Assembly (NCBI GenBank): GCA_030141605.1
Contig: JAQGDQ010000161.1
Span: 188,001-248,000 of the forward strand
Length of the DNA stretch: 60,000 bases
Source of the DNA: Tubiluchus corallicola
Taxonomy: Eukaryota > Priapulida > Priapulimorpha > Priapulimorphida > Tubiluchidae
Direction of reading: 5' to 3'
Shown here: one piece after another, positions 1 through 12,159 of the stretch
Layout of the letters: the number at the start of each line of letters is the position of its first letter
How positions within the stretch are numbered: the first letter of the stretch is position 1
Notes under the pieces: generated by a model
Databases searched by the model: none
What the model was told of the DNA's origin: nothing
Seen by the model: the letters and a program-made list of their open reading frames with translations, nothing else
Program-made: the position numbers and the translations under genes

Positions 1-184
1 TTAATGAATAATGAGTTGTTTAGACTTGCCGTCTGCCCGTTCGTGTTTGTGTAATTGTGGCGTCTTATCGATGGCTGATGATGTAACACATCTTTTTTAT
101 TACATTTGCTAGAACATTTCCAAAACGCTTACCAAAATTGACAGTATACTCTGTTTCTTAAGAAATTTCTTGTTTCTTTTTCAG
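1..184 (+). other. 3' end of an intron of the RHOU-like gene
   Basis: Non-coding sequence ending in a pyrimidine-rich run and CAG at 182-184, a typical 3' splice site. The reading frame of the Rho GTPase begins directly after it, at the point where the family has Asp after the DTAGQ motif. The upstream exons (P-loop, switch I) lie outside the window. Confidence 0.8.
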
Positions 185-685
185 GATGACTTTGACTCTT
201 TGAGACCGCTCTGTTATCCAGGTACGGATGTTTTCCTCTTGTGTTTCAGTACTGTGTCTCCTACGTCATTTCATAACATTGTCGACAAATGGTTACCAGA
301 AATTCGGACCCACTCGGCAAAGACGCCTGTGATTTTAGTCGGTACTCAGTCGGACCTTCGAAATGATGTGAAGGTCCTAATCGAGCTTGCTAAATACAAT
401 GACCAACCAGTATTGGAAGAGGAAGGTAAACGATTGGCCAATCAGATCGGTGCTTTGTGTTATATTGAATGTTCTGCATTGACCCAACAGAACTTGAAAG
501 AAGTATTCGACACGGCACTTCTGGCAGCTCTGAAGAAAAATGGACATTTCCGGAAGTCGAACATTAGTGTCTGTAGCGCTACCAAGGTTAAAGCGAAAAA
601 ATTTTTGAAATGTGCAAGGAAGCATCGGGACAGTGATGTGCCCCAGTCAAAAAAAGGCTGGAAGAAATTTTGCTGTTTCATGTAG
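185..685 (+). CDS. RHOU: RhoU/RhoV-like Rho GTPase, last coding exon (partial)
   Basis: C-terminal 166 residues of an atypical Rho-family GTPase, a membrane-associated signalling switch acting on actin and adhesion. The exon begins just after a CAG acceptor, right after the expected switch II DTAGQ, and reads DDFDSLRPLCYPGTD. It contains the guanine-specificity motif as TQSD (as in RhoU/RhoV, instead of TKxD), the ECSALTQ motif, the Rho insert region, a basic tail and the end WKKFCCFM. Vertebrate RhoU and RhoV end in a similar W-K-K-x-x-C-F-V box that is palmitoylated. Met instead of Val at the last position is a difference, and could make the CCFM end a better farnesylation-type CAAX box. 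The first half of the protein is outside the window, so P-loop residues cannot be checked. Identification as RHOU/V class is strong; U versus V is not resolved. Confidence 0.9.
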   Translation, partial: DDFDSLRPLCYPGTDVFLLCFSTVSPTSFHNIVDKWLPEIRTHSAKTPVILVGTQSDLRNDVKVLIELAKYNDQPVLEEEGKRLANQIGALCYIECSALTQQNLKEVFDTALLAALKKNGHFRKSNISVCSATKVKAKKFLKCARKHRDSDVPQSKKGWKKFCCFM

Positions 686-962
686 AAGAAATGCTTTTAG
701 CCCTTTCAAGACTTTGGACCAGAACAGGAACTTTGTCTGTGATTTCTAGTAATGCTGGTGGTGCATATGGGCAGTGTGTACTTGATTTAGGCCTGTATGT
801 CTTTCCTTCAAAACGTGTTTTTGCGTGATAAGTGAAAGTGCTAGTTGTGTATAAATCGAGATATGTATATATTGATTTACTGAATTTCTGGTCACTGGTG
901 TTTTAGTCACTAGGGACAAGTTAGTATTAAATTAGTGCCAAGTGGTTGTGCTGGAGTTTAAC

Positions 963-968
963 AATAAA
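963..968 (+). terminator. Polyadenylation signal of the RHOU-like gene
   Basis: AATAAA about 280 bases after the stop codon in AT-rich sequence. It is the first canonical hexamer downstream and gives a 3' UTR of about 300 bases. Later hexamers (for example near 2934) could serve a longer transcript. Confidence 0.5.
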
Positions 969-3900
969 TAATTTGTCATTTTATCTTACCTTTTAGATGA
1001 GCCACGTATAGCTGTTTGTTGATGTCTGTATTTAAGTAAGCTGTAATGTTTTTTGTACTAGTACTTATCTGTTTTTCCCCTTCTAGGTTACTGATTAAGG
1101 TTCTCAATTTTACCACAGTTGTAGTATATATGGGAAATTGTGCTTCTAGAGCAGTGTGAATTATATCGTAGGTTTTTAAGGCTTCGAAAGAAAGTCTAGT
1201 CGAGATTTGCTGGAGGTGAAACTAGGTGGAATAAGTTGGAACGTGTTACAGTGATAGTCACCTGCTGGAAAGCCTTAAAGTTGTAATCCTTACTAAATAT
1301 ATACCTACATACTTGTATTCAGCAAAGTTTCCAACCTGACTACTTTGAACACTGTTAAGTTTTTTTTTGAAGCATAAACTGATACACCATGTGAGCTTTC
1401 GCCTGCTTTCTCCTGGCTGAGTTTTGTTTGTGAACTTTCAATTGCCTTTTTGTTTATTTAAGCTTGCCTGAACTAACCAAATTCTATTGTCTGAAACGCC
1501 TGTTCAGCAATTTTGCGTTTGGCTGTCCTGAAATGCCTCAAGATTTTTGAATAGACCATTAGAAAGGAAGACTCCTCGTTCATGTCAAATTTTAGGAAAA
1601 ACGTGCTTTTATCCTCTACACATTGTACAAGATATTTGTGCATTAAATAGATTGTGATTAAATTTATTTTTCTGCATTTCCCCAACACCTTCAGTCCCAG
1701 ACCCGCTGATGTGTGGTCTTAGAAATGTGACCGATCATTGTGCTCTTGACAAACCGTCAACTTTGGTTTTGTGATTAGATTAGTTGTATGAAGACGGTGG
1801 AACAGTTATCACCTTCTGTCTGCAGACGGTAGACCCGTCAGCTGTTTCATTACTCAAAACTGTCCAAAATATTTCAAGCAAAGAAACTAGAGCATGGTTT
1901 CTTGATGTTCTACACTGTGAATTAAAACCTGTCAGACTAAAGTTTAAAATGGACAAAAAAATTAACCAAATTTCTGCTGTAAGCTTAACAGAACCATTGA
2001 CGGAGGGTAGTCATTGATCATAACTGTGTTCAATCAGTGTGCGCCAGTGAACATTAGATTTTGAAGCATAGGAACGCAGCAGTCCGTTGAGAACGCTTTA
2101 TTTCTGAATCAGTCGTACAGCCGGCGTCTTTAAATCGATTCCGCTTAGACCATAAATTTCTCAGTAAGATGTCCTTAACCATTTACTTTTCTTTAGTCCT
2201 GGAGTGACGTTATTAGGTCAAGGGTTTTTCTCTACTTATTAGTCGACTAGCTGATCAAAGAATCCGTGTGTGCTTCTTTCATTATGTGTGTGACAGTCAA
2301 ATAGAAAAAATAGCAAACATTCGTATGTTCGCTTCCTAATAAATATGTACTATGTTATTACAGGTACATTGATACGACCTTAATTTCAGTAGCTTTTGGC
2401 AAAGTTGATAACAAAGCTTTGTTAGCGCTTGCTAATTTATTAACTTGTTGTCTTCAGCATTTTTTTCAGTTGCGTCAGCTCAATATGTTGTGCAAACTTT
2501 TTGCCTTTATTTTGCACGTGTTGTACTCTCAGCACTACTCCCTCCCCACCAAGTCATAAGATACCCAGCCTAACTATTGCGCTTTACCTACAGTCATGAC
2601 CTTAGTAGCTAGCCCACGTTTCCTGTATTTCTTCTACAACAATCTAATGACTCAGAGCTAGTTTGTTGAAGTATGAAAACCCCTGACTGTTCTTGGTCTA
2701 GCGGTTGTTCTAATTCTAGCCCTTAATGGTTATTATCTGTAATTTCGTTGATAACGAGCCCTGAGCGTGCGACATTGGTGTTATTATAACTAGCTGAAAA
2801 CTCAGACCAGTTTTGCGCTATTTGTGTGTAAAAGAGGAGCAGACATTGTACCCTGAAATGCTCCCAACTGACTGAAGCACAACAGTTATATAAGTTGATT
2901 GATTTCAGTGTTAACACATTGCTGTAAAATTACAATAAAACAGAAATTTCCACTTTTAAAAAGTTTAAGTAAATCCCAACGGATGTGTTAGTACATAGTT
3001 AAAACTTGCTCAACAAGCTTCTTGGATGTATTATCTTAATTGAATGTAAAAATTTTGTAAATACTTATGTGAATTATTGAATTCTAGTTCTTTTATCAAT
3101 CTAGTTTCACTGTAAAGTTTGCATTTTACAATAATTAAAATGCTCAAGTTAAAAATCTGTTTTGCTTTTTGTTTTATTAAATTTAAAATGTAAATGCAAA
3201 TGTTTAATCGTTCCAACATAGTGTAACATTACTGAAGGAGAAGGGAGAAGCCGCCAAAGCGAAGCACTTGCATTTGCGGTCAAATTTACAGTATTGTGAC
3301 AGGTTTTCATTTAACCTTTACACAAAAACTTTAACGACTTTAACCGTATAGTAAGCTAAACAAATCCAACGATTTCTATGTCTATGATCAATAAAAACAA
3401 ACTTTGCGAATGTAAATGTATAATATACGTATAATTTAAAATTGTCCACTAGACTCAGTGTGGTGCAAAAACATCGTCAAACAGTAACTATATACGACTG
3501 TTGCAAATTTTACAAACTATTTTACACTTCTCATTTCTAATGACTGTAGTAAATCCACGAAAGTAATTTGTATAGTTTATATTACACCTTCTACATAAAC
3601 ATCTCATTAAGAACAATATTAAGCGTCATGTAATAGTAAATTTATTTATTCATAAACTTAATACAATAGTTAAGATTTTAGTGCACATTATACATATAAA
3701 TATGAGCAGAAATAACAAAAGATCTTACAGTCACCTAAGGTGGATATTAAGTCAGGTGTAAGAAAATACTTCCAAGAAAAGCATGATTAATCTCGCTTAC
3801 AAAACACGCGTCCATAATATTTGTTTCTTCATTATAAATGCAATTCCAATTCTTGGATAACTGCAGTGTCTTATTGTATTACTGCGTTACATTGTGCTGC

Positions 3901-5733
3901 CATCGGACGGACAGCAATAACAACAACTCATCGTGGTGTTTTCTTTGCTTGTAGCTCCTACTGTCACCTTTTATGAGACAATAATTAATTTCAATGTAAA
4001 ATTGTTTGCGTTATGCAAAGGTGTGCATTTGCATTATAAATGTATTAAGAAGATTTTTCTAGTCGTCTAATAATTTAGGATTTTAGTACATTCTGCTGAC
4101 TCCTAAGCTATTACATTTCTAGTAAAGAATTCAATAACTAATATTAGATTATTTTAAATTAGTTGTAAAGTGATCATTATGCAAAATACACTGTTGATGT
4201 TTGTGGCGAGATCAGAACTTTGCTCATTATCAAGGCTAACTCTCTGAGAGGAAGCACTGAACCAGCAGCAGAATGCAGGTAATAGCCTCTGAAACTACAT
4301 ATAATTTCTCTTAATTGTAACTTTTGAATCTCGACAGATAAAGTAGTGCTCTTTGGTGACAAAAAAGAAGACATTATAGCTTGATGTCTAATAAAAGTGA
4401 ACACAAATCTATCTTTATTAATGCTGACATTAGCTACCATCAATAATCATCATAAAATGCTGAAAAGTTTATAAACTATGTTGTATAAAAGAAACACAAA
4501 TTCGCAATGAAATAACCTTCATTCAAAAAATTATATAAAGTCAGAATTACGGCCAGCAAAGTAAGAATTCTAAGATGTGTGTCTAATACACGTACCTGTT
4601 TTAAAAATAGCACAGTGTGAGACTCCTGAAAAGTATTTAGCAAATTCAAGGTTGGGTTGCCTAGTTTGAAAAAGTACTTCTTACAATTACATCTCAAATT
4701 CAAAGGAAGTATTTTATTTTAAATTGATAAACAACAGCTAGAGTACTTTGCAAAAGCTGCATTTATTCAGCACAATTTTTAAGATAATCTGGAAATCCAC
4801 TGTATTAAAACTCCCTGGATTATTATGAAGGATCATAAAAAAACAATCATACAATTACATGTAAACTACTCTAGTGGTGACTTTATTAAAACATGCCTTT
4901 GCAATATGATTCATTTTACGAATTGCTTTAATAATGTTGTTTAGCTTAATTTTGCCAAAAGCAAAAATTAGTAAAATTATTAGAATAAGCTTTGTATGTA
5001 TTGTTTTGAATTTTTTTCTGCTTTTAGAATAGTATAAAATATGCGTGGCTTTTCACTTAGTTCTATGGTAACAACTACTCCATAGTATCCTGTTTAAAAT
5101 ATACAACTTTTGGAGGCAATAAGAACAGTAGCATGCAAAAGGAATTACTGACAATCACTGCATTTAAATAAACGGTTTCCTTGAACACTTTGTGCCTAGC
5201 AAAGTAAGTTGTAACTAATGGTAACAGTAATGATTATAAATTCAATTTGGTTGCCTTACTGCTCTTCAGTTTTTTCTCGAGTTGTTACTACTCGAGTAAA
5301 TTTTTTAATTGTGAGCAACATATACCAAAAAATTTGACATATATACTTATATATGTGTAGTACATTTATTGTAGAAATTACGCATTTCATGACACAACTA
5401 CTTGTTTTGTTTGATACTTGTGAAAGAAAATAGACACAGTGCAGAATATACAGGTTTTTAAAAGCTGGTACCTGAGGCATATAGATACTGTTCATCACAT
5501 TATTCTTGTTGCTGTTTAGATTTGTACCACATTCATATCACATATTGCATGTTAGAATACAAAAGGCAATTCCCTTCAAGCTTAATTTGATAGTTCATAA
5601 TGCTTTATAAATTACGCTTAGTAAATATGTTATAGATAAATTTCAGTAATGCTAGCTATTATAAGATATAGAAGTGATGACAGATTTTTGCATAAGACAT
5701 ATCGTTTAAGCCACTGCACCTCTACTGGCTTTT
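969..5733. other. Intergenic, AT-rich, no gene seen
   Basis: About 4.8 kb between two convergent genes. The short open frames here have no recognisable domain and AT-biased composition. The only notable element is the 46-bp dispersed repeat at 4193-4238. Part of it may be alternative 3' UTR of either flanking gene. Confidence 0.5.
4193..4238 (+). repeat. Dispersed 46-bp repeat, copy 1
   Basis: Begins GTTGATGTTTGTGG and ends ATCAAGGCTA. A copy of the same length lies at 16460-16505 with only a few substitutions. The flanks do not match, so this is the conserved remnant of a short interspersed element. Confidence 0.6.
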
Positions 5734-5739
5734 TTTATT
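5734..5739 (-). terminator. Polyadenylation signal of CSN5
   Basis: TTTATT on the plus strand, AATAAA on the minus strand, about 185 bases beyond the CSN5 stop codon. A typical position for a metazoan poly(A) signal. Confidence 0.5.
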
Positions 5740-5922
5740 AAAAGCAGCATGATTTTAGTTGAACTCCAATACCTTCTTTAGCTAACTTTGCAATTAGTTA
5801 TGTTTACAAATACAATACCTATGGATTTTAGCATGCTGTGTTTTTAATTCAAATAAAAGTTTCATCACAACATATAGTTATGATTGATAATCACATCACA
5901 AAACATTTTCTGTTTGGTGAAA

Positions 5923-6933
5923 TCATGGTGAAGTAGAAGCCTTACTGCCCACCTGATTGAATAACCGATCTTTCAGTACCTGGGACATCAGTCCATGAAT
6001 TGCTTCAACGGTTGTTTTACAGCAGTCTTTTGTAGCTTTCAACAACCTGTCTTCCGTTTTTTTGTCATGTGAATCGATGCCAAGAACAAACCCAGCTCGC
6101 CCAAGCTGCGTTTCAGCAGCCTCGAGTTTATCGGATAAATCAAATATTTGTCCCGTCATGTAATCAGCATTAGTCAGAAGGCTAGATGAACTTAAAGTTG
6201 TTACCCAGTATGTGTTCCACAATGATTCCAATAGCTTCTTATCCAAGTGTGACTTAAAGTAGGAAACCTCTAATGAATAGTACTGCCGGCAATGCACTCC
6301 AAAATCTTCAATTTTATTCAAAGGAATAGTCTGGTATTCGGAGGGACCTTCATCTGGTGGCTTATAACCTTTTGGGTAGGTTCTAAATGCACCCAAGTTC
6401 ACTTTTCCTGCAGAGATAGTTCTAACAGGATCTATGACGATAGCAACAAATGGTTCCTGAAATTGTTGATTGAGCATCTGTGTGCTCACGTCAATTCCAG
6501 ACAACCAGCAGCCGTATCCCGGATGAGAATGATACCAACCAATCGCATTTTCTAGACGGCCGACAACCTTAGCACTCTCTGTATATGCTGTCATGTATTC
6601 GTAAGCGGCGGCTTGGGCATTTACCCTCGTTTCTGTTCCTTCTACTGGCAGTGCAAAGCAATCCATAACAATCATTGTATACCCATCGACTTTTCCCAAC
6701 AGCAACCCCATGACTTCCAGTGTGCCTCCAGCTCGAGCATGCATGACCATTTTCAGTAAAGCAAGAGCTGAAATCTTAATGTCTTTGTAGTAATGAGGAT
6801 CTTTTTCCCATGGCTTTGAAGCTAGTATTTCCTGTTGCTGAGCTCGGTCGTATTTGTAAATATCGTCAGCAGTTGCTACAGATTCAATGTTATTTGACAC
6901 TTCCCAGGTTTTCTGTGCCATCTTTGAATCCAT
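5923..6933 (-). CDS. COPS5: COP9 signalosome subunit 5 (JAMM deneddylase), intronless
   Basis: 336-residue CSN5/Jab1, the catalytic subunit of the COP9 signalosome, a zinc isopeptidase that removes NEDD8 from cullins and so controls cullin-RING ubiquitin ligases. The MPN+ domain occupies roughly residues 50-190. The JAMM zinc site is complete: Glu73 in [10 protein letters not shown], and His135, His137 and Asp148 in [14 protein letters not shown]. The C-terminal helical part (about 215-325) that packs into the CSN helical bundle is present. Length matches the animal family (about 335 residues) and there is no break. ATG at 6933-6931 is followed by [11 protein letters not shown], as expected. 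The coding region is a single exon, unlike most animal CSN5 genes. A 3' splice site (TTTTAG) lies 6 bases before the ATG and a GTAAGT donor 131 bases further upstream, so a small 5'-UTR intron is likely. Confidence 0.97.
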   Translation of the reverse strand: MDSKMAQKTWEVSNNIESVATADDIYKYDRAQQQEILASKPWEKDPHYYKDIKISALALLKMVMHARAGGTLEVMGLLLGKVDGYTMIVMDCFALPVEGTETRVNAQAAAYEYMTAYTESAKVVGRLENAIGWYHSHPGYGCWLSGIDVSTQMLNQQFQEPFVAIVIDPVRTISAGKVNLGAFRTYPKGYKPPDEGPSEYQTIPLNKIEDFGVHCRQYYSLEVSYFKSHLDKKLLESLWNTYWVTTLSSSSLLTNADYMTGQIFDLSDKLEAAETQLGRAGFVLGIDSHDKKTEDRLLKATKDCCKTTVEAIHGLMSQVLKDRLFNQVGSKASTSP

Positions 6934-6939
6934 TTTGAC

Positions 6940-7070
6940 CTAAAAACAATAATAACACCAATAGCCATTAATAAAAGAAATGTAATCTTGCATATATCAT
7001 TACATCACTTGCACACATCATCACTACCATTTTACTATTAAGTCCTAGCCTGCTCTTGAACAAAACTTAC
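6940..7070 (-). other. Candidate 5'-UTR intron of CSN5
   Basis: On the minus strand a consensus donor AAA/GTAAGT ends an upstream exon at 7071, and a T-rich acceptor TTTTAG ends at 6940, leaving 6 bases of UTR before the ATG. The 131-base size is plausible. The alternative is that the acceptor receives a spliced leader in trans. Confidence 0.5.
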
Positions 7071-7071
7071 T

Positions 7072-9908
7072 TTATTTAGAATTAGTGGCATAACTATTCA
7101 TCTGCAGAGCCCTCAATACATAGATCGCAAAATGTCAATCAACCAGTGGGGGTCCACCTTGCAATGACCAATGAGGCGCTTTTACCTAGCACTTACTGTT
7201 TTTCGATTGTTCGGGCCTGGGATTTGTTGAGGCTTTACTCACATGCCCAGCAATATTTGTTCTTAAATTCTATATGAAATATACGGTTAAAGCATGTGTT
7301 CATGATTATTTTTCTTTCTTCTTATGATAAAATACCCTTTGCAGGTAAAATTCGTTAATAGTAGTGAAATACGGTGAAGCGTTGTGCTTGCGACACATGT
7401 GATACGGTTGTTCGCTATCCAGAAAGATTAGGAGATCTTCGACTTATACGTTTCCCCAACCCAAAAAAGACTTAGACAGGTATCAACGTTGAGTCAGAGC
7501 ATGCGGGAGGCCACATGAACAGCTCAACCCATTGAAAATTAATAAAAATCGTGCTGTTGCTCAAAGAGAAGTTTTCTAATGTTTTATTATTACTGCTGGC
7601 TACTAGTAGAATGTGGCGTGCTAAATCCGGACTTAACGCACTGTAACAAGATATTCCAGATACTGTACAGCAAAAAATAGGATTTCGTTCGTTGAGTATG
7701 ACTGTCTGAACATACAGTAGTATAGTTAAATAGTTCAGCTGGGATAAATCACTTGATGTTTATTTAATTTATACAGTTTTCATGTTTATGTTGGAATTAG
7801 GTACAAGACACTAAAATAATTTGTTTTTGAGGTAAATAAAAATGTTACAAAAATTTTGCTTTACAACACAACATGTAAAGCAAAATTAACATGCCGTTTC
7901 ATATTTGATTTGTTATTATTATTGTAACGCTTTTATAGTAACTATGTTTGATATCTCTTGATATAGTGCACATATCCTTGCATATAATAATTAAGCCCAC
8001 TTTGTAAGGATTTACTAGACAAGTTCTTATAGTTTGGTTTGTATCACGATACAATTTCCGGAATTGGCGATAAATCCCTTAAAATACACCCATTCTCCAT
8101 GTTTTTCATGGTTGTTTATATACTGTACCGACTTGCAGCGAGCGAGTGTTTGTGAGAATGTGTGTTACATGATCAACGTGGGTGGGGCTAAACGCCGCTT
8201 GGGATCTATTTCAGATGGATCCATATAGGAAAGAGGCTCTTGAAGATAAGTGAAATGATAATAACTCAAGGTAGTTTAATACAGGAATGACTACACTTGT
8301 TCAAGACACGCTTGGAAGGAAATTACATAGATTTCAATTATTACAGTTAAACTGGTAACATTCCAGTCAATTCTGCTACCTAGGCAATTGTGGAAGAAAT
8401 CTGAATAGCTTGGAAGTCTACTGGATATTGGTGAAGATATAAAAAGAAGAAGCATATTAACTTCGACTGCATACTCTCAAAGTGAATACAGATGCCAAAC
8501 ATGAAAAAAGATTTCAGTGAATTACTGGGAAATAAAAGTAAAAATGTTATCTGTATTAGCAGAACCTATATTCCTATATAAGTCTAAACTGTGTATACTG
8601 AAGTTACTCAATAGAAACTAGAGGCATTTTGGTTAAAACAAAATGTACCAAAATAGCCAAACAAAGTCTCTAACAGAGAAGTGTAGTAAAAAGCTAACAA
8701 AGAAACAAAAGAAGACAGCTTGTGATGGTATAACATGCGATCAGATTTCACAATAATTTGCCATTGAAACTGGTTTAGTGATTTACTGAAACCGTGAAAT
8801 TTTTTTAACTTATACAGATGTAATGTCTTACCAACATAATTGAAATTTAAAAGACACAAGCAGGTGGAATCAGCAATTACAAGTCCTCTGTCCCAGGTCT
8901 CTACTAGTGCAACAAAAAAGTTTGTTTAGAGAGTGAATGTATGATATAACCCAGTTTTGGGTTCCTTACACAATGGGTACCAAAATTAAATTCTCAAAAA
9001 TAGCCAAATTAATGAGGGTGGCTGCAAAGGTGAGTTAAAGAATAAAGATGAGTTAGTTGTACTTATACTGAGGAATGATGAAAAGCTTAACCAGATTCAG
9101 ATTTAATCGACTGCAAAGTCGTTGTATTTGTAATAGCACTTTAAAGTATGAGTCAATAGATAATAATAGTAATACTAATACATTAATAAACTAAACCGTA
9201 AGAAAAATCACCAAATGGCTAGCTACAACAATAAAACATTAGAAAAACCATACTATTTTTAACACCAGCTTTTAAAAAAACCTACTATTTATTGTTGCAA
9301 CAAACTTGAAATGTTAGATGCAGTTCCTGAGCATTTTCGTTTTCGCAAAATAACAAAACTGCAAATTCTGCAATGGCAAAAATTATAACTTATTATTGCA
9401 ACAAGAGAAACCTTTTTTCATTAAGTTCGCCGAACATGCTGTACGCCGTGAACCGTAACGCCTGTAGCTACTACCTGTGCAGCTGCGCGTGCGTTTTCGA
9501 GTTTGTTACCTGCCATTTTATTGTCACAGGTGTGGTTATGTTGTTTGAATGCAAAGTGACGAACGTTTGATATATTTTTGAAAGCTGTTTTAAAGGTATC
9601 TGAAATGTTCAGTTTACTGTCTTGTATAACGTCGTAGGATAATTATGAGACCTAACAATAAGTGGATTTAAGCGCAATTCGCGGTTTAATTTGAGCGTTT
9701 TTTTCAAACTCTAATTAAGTTTGCAACCAAAGCTGTAGCCGATTGTCTTTTACTGTTCTAATCCAACTTACCGTTAAATTTTGTTTATAATTTTTGTAAT
9801 TCCTGCTGGGAGTGTTTTAAGGTATTGATTAAATCATTTTTTTGCATTAAAGTTAAACCATTTGTCGTTTATTAATGTTAACCATCAAAAGCTTTGATTT
9901 TTTCTTGT
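7072..9908. other. Divergent intergenic region, promoters expected
   Basis: About 2.8 kb separating the starts of CSN5 (-) and the tetraspan gene (+). The less AT-rich segment around 7120-7260 is the best place for the CSN5 promoter and first exon. Any 5' exon of the tetraspan gene should also lie here; one consensus donor (AAAG/GTGAGT) is visible near 9030. No coding domain recognised. Confidence 0.4.
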
Positions 9909-9930
9909 AGCAATTAACTATAAATGCAAT

Positions 9931-10737
9931 ATGGCACATGGAGAAGGCGAAGAGTACATTATCAAAAAGCAGCGCAGACTTCCGTCTTATGTTGTATTTG
10001 GCTCTATATTTACATATGCTGCTTGTGCTCTGATTATCATAGCTTTTGCAAGTCCTAGTTGGCTAACGCGAAACAGACGGGTGTTCAACACTCTTAATAA
10101 GATAGGATTGTGGGAAGTCTGCTTTACAGGCTTCTGGGACCCAATCTTATCACTGAACAATTACGAAGAATTTGAGAGAGATGGTTATCTACTGAAAGTT
10201 TACTCTGACTGTCGATGGGTATTCAACTGGGATTTAGTGAGAATACGACTCCGGCTGCTTCCACCCTGGTTCATTGCTGCTCAGGTATTCTCTGTTTTTG
10301 CACTCATTCCTGTCATGCTCGCTGCTTTGATAAACATTTGCACACTTTGTCATTGCTGTGTTAGATCGAGAAAGACTTGCTATGGTATCCATACCATACT
10401 CATGTTCATTACATTTTTCTGTGCATCAATAACACTGGCTATATTTGGTGGGAAAGCCTTAGAGAGTGATGAATGGATGCCTGGACATCGCTGGAATCAA
10501 TTTGGTTGGTCCTATGCCTTCTGGATCATAGGAACAATCTGCGCATTCTTTGCTGGGTGTATGTATGCATCACAATGGACTAAAGAAAGACGTGGAATTA
10601 CACAACCGAAACCAGCTCCATTACATTTCCAACCAGCTTTTTCATCCAGCCAGCAGATGGAGCCGATGACATCAACAGAAAGCCAATCATACCCAATGAC
10701 AAAGTATCCACAGGAATCAGTTGACACAGATGTGTGA
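9931..10737 (+). CDS. Claudin-like four-transmembrane protein
   Basis: 268-residue protein with four hydrophobic segments at about 20-42, 113-137, 152-174 and 193-215 and cytosolic ends, the layout of the PMP22/EMP/claudin superfamily. The first extracellular loop has the superfamily signature: Trp44, then G-L-W at 59-61 followed by Cys64 and Cys94 (GLWEVCF, later SDCRWVF). The GLWE-C-F-x-G-F and LLPPWF phrasing recalls the insect Pasiflora-type claudin-like tetraspans of septate junctions, but I cannot confirm orthology. The tail is Ser/Pro/Gln-rich and ends DTDV, a class I PDZ-ligand pattern (T at -2, V at 0), as many junction proteins have. A role at cell junctions or in membrane organisation is an inference. 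Single coding exon; a TTCTTGTAG acceptor ends at 9910, 20 bases before the ATG. Confidence 0.85.
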   Translation: MAHGEGEEYIIKKQRRLPSYVVFGSIFTYAACALIIIAFASPSWLTRNRRVFNTLNKIGLWEVCFTGFWDPILSLNNYEEFERDGYLLKVYSDCRWVFNWDLVRIRLRLLPPWFIAAQVFSVFALIPVMLAALINICTLCHCCVRSRKTCYGIHTILMFITFFCASITLAIFGGKALESDEWMPGHRWNQFGWSYAFWIIGTICAFFAGCMYASQWTKERRGITQPKPAPLHFQPAFSSSQQMEPMTSTESQSYPMTKYPQESVDTDV

Positions 10738-11038
10738 AGGCTGCTTAAGTTTTCGTTTTTCTATATGGCCCAATGATAATTTTGTGAACTAGACTGTAGA
10801 AGCGATTCCTTTTCTCCATGTTAGACACTGTGACATGTAGTCCTAAGAATGCATCCAACAGAGTACTATTGATCTTTCTCATATAGTGAAGTGCTACACT
10901 TATTTTGCATGCAGTGCACAATCACATGCCAATTTTACTACAATGAGTATAAAGTGTAATTTTTTATGCACAATATGTATACGTAAAATAATTTTTTTTA
11001 TTTTATTTATAAAGTACTTTTGACAACTGCTTGATCAA

Positions 11039-11044
11039 AATAAA
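11039..11044 (+). terminator. Polyadenylation signal of the tetraspan gene
   Basis: AATAAA about 300 bases after the stop codon. A further AATAAA near 11375 could be used for a longer 3' UTR. Confidence 0.45.
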
Positions 11045-11579
11045 TTATGGTTTTTGATACAGACTCGAAACAACTCATTAGGTTTAAGTCTAAATGACAA
11101 GAAGGGATGTGAGAAAGAAATTTTTTTTAATTAGCTGGTCTAAATAATGGTTACAACTGAGGGTAGACAATGAGTAGGAATATTGTAGACGATTATTGTC
11201 ATATGTTACTTCTTTTGTAACATTTGTGTTTTGTTTATATTTTGATCATGTATGGTAGTATAGCCTTTTTGCTTTTTGTAAACAATTTTAATGATTTTTA
11301 ACATTGTATTACTTGACTCATGTACGGAAGGAATCTCAGTTTTTATGACAGTATAATTATTTTTTTAAAAGTAAAAATAAATGTAAATTATGATATTACA
11401 AAGTACTCAAATAACATTTGACATTATCATGCTGTAGAAATTTACTATGTTAAAGCTGCATGTCAAATTCTAAATTAGTGCCTTCTGGATCAGTTTCATC
11501 AAAACATAATTTGTTATCATTTCTGTTCATAAAATTGTTTATTGCTTCTTTCACAAAATGTATAATTTATAATTGTTTA

Positions 11580-11582
<3 letters not shown>

Positions 11583-11629
<47 letters not shown>
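11583..11629 (+). repeat. (CT)n microsatellite
   Basis: About 47 bases of uninterrupted CT dinucleotide, downstream of the tetraspan gene. Confidence 0.97.
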
Positions 11630-11636
<7 letters not shown>

Positions 11637-12090
11637 TGTTGCACTGACTAATTCTTGGTAGTTTATCAAGATGATAAATCAAAACACAATATTAATCGTG
11701 AAATAGTTGTACAAATTTTTTTCATTTTCTTTCCTTTTAAGTTGTTTTATTCAATATTGCAAGAACTGTTGTAAAATTTTTCTGTAATAATTATCGTATT
11801 TTTGAAACTAAATAGAAATAAAAATTATGATAGTATTAGAAGTATTTAGGTATGTTTATTTTGTTGTATAATATTTATTCACATTAAATGAGAACTAATG
11901 GTTTCTTTGTTTTATCTCTACATATAACATAAAAAATTATTTTGACTATGGTATTCAGTGCCGCATAGCACTATGACAAAAATAACTTCAGCAGTAAGTA
12001 TTGTACGGTAACATAATGCTATGATGTTACAAACTCACAATTAGGTAAAAGTTAATTTTGATACCAAACAGGAAATATGAAAAAGATAAA

Positions 12091-12159
12091 ATGCAACCAG
12101 GGATCTGCTTGCATTCCAGTTGCCTTAGACTGCTAGGCCACTGCATCCCTCAGCAGTCC
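12091..12159 (-). repeat. tRNA-derived SINE head or tRNA pseudogene
   Basis: On the minus strand the phrase GTGGCCTAGCAGTCTAAGGC matches the A box and D arm of Leu/Ser-type tRNAs. It is followed by an anticodon-like region and GATCCCTGGTTGCA where a B box (GGTTCGANTCC) should be. The B box is decayed and no proper acceptor stem is found, so this is a relic, not a functional tRNA gene. Confidence 0.45.

Noticed and set aside
1784-2017. 77-codon ORF after the RHOU gene
   Set aside because: No ATG start, no domain, and no splice signals that would join it to a gene.
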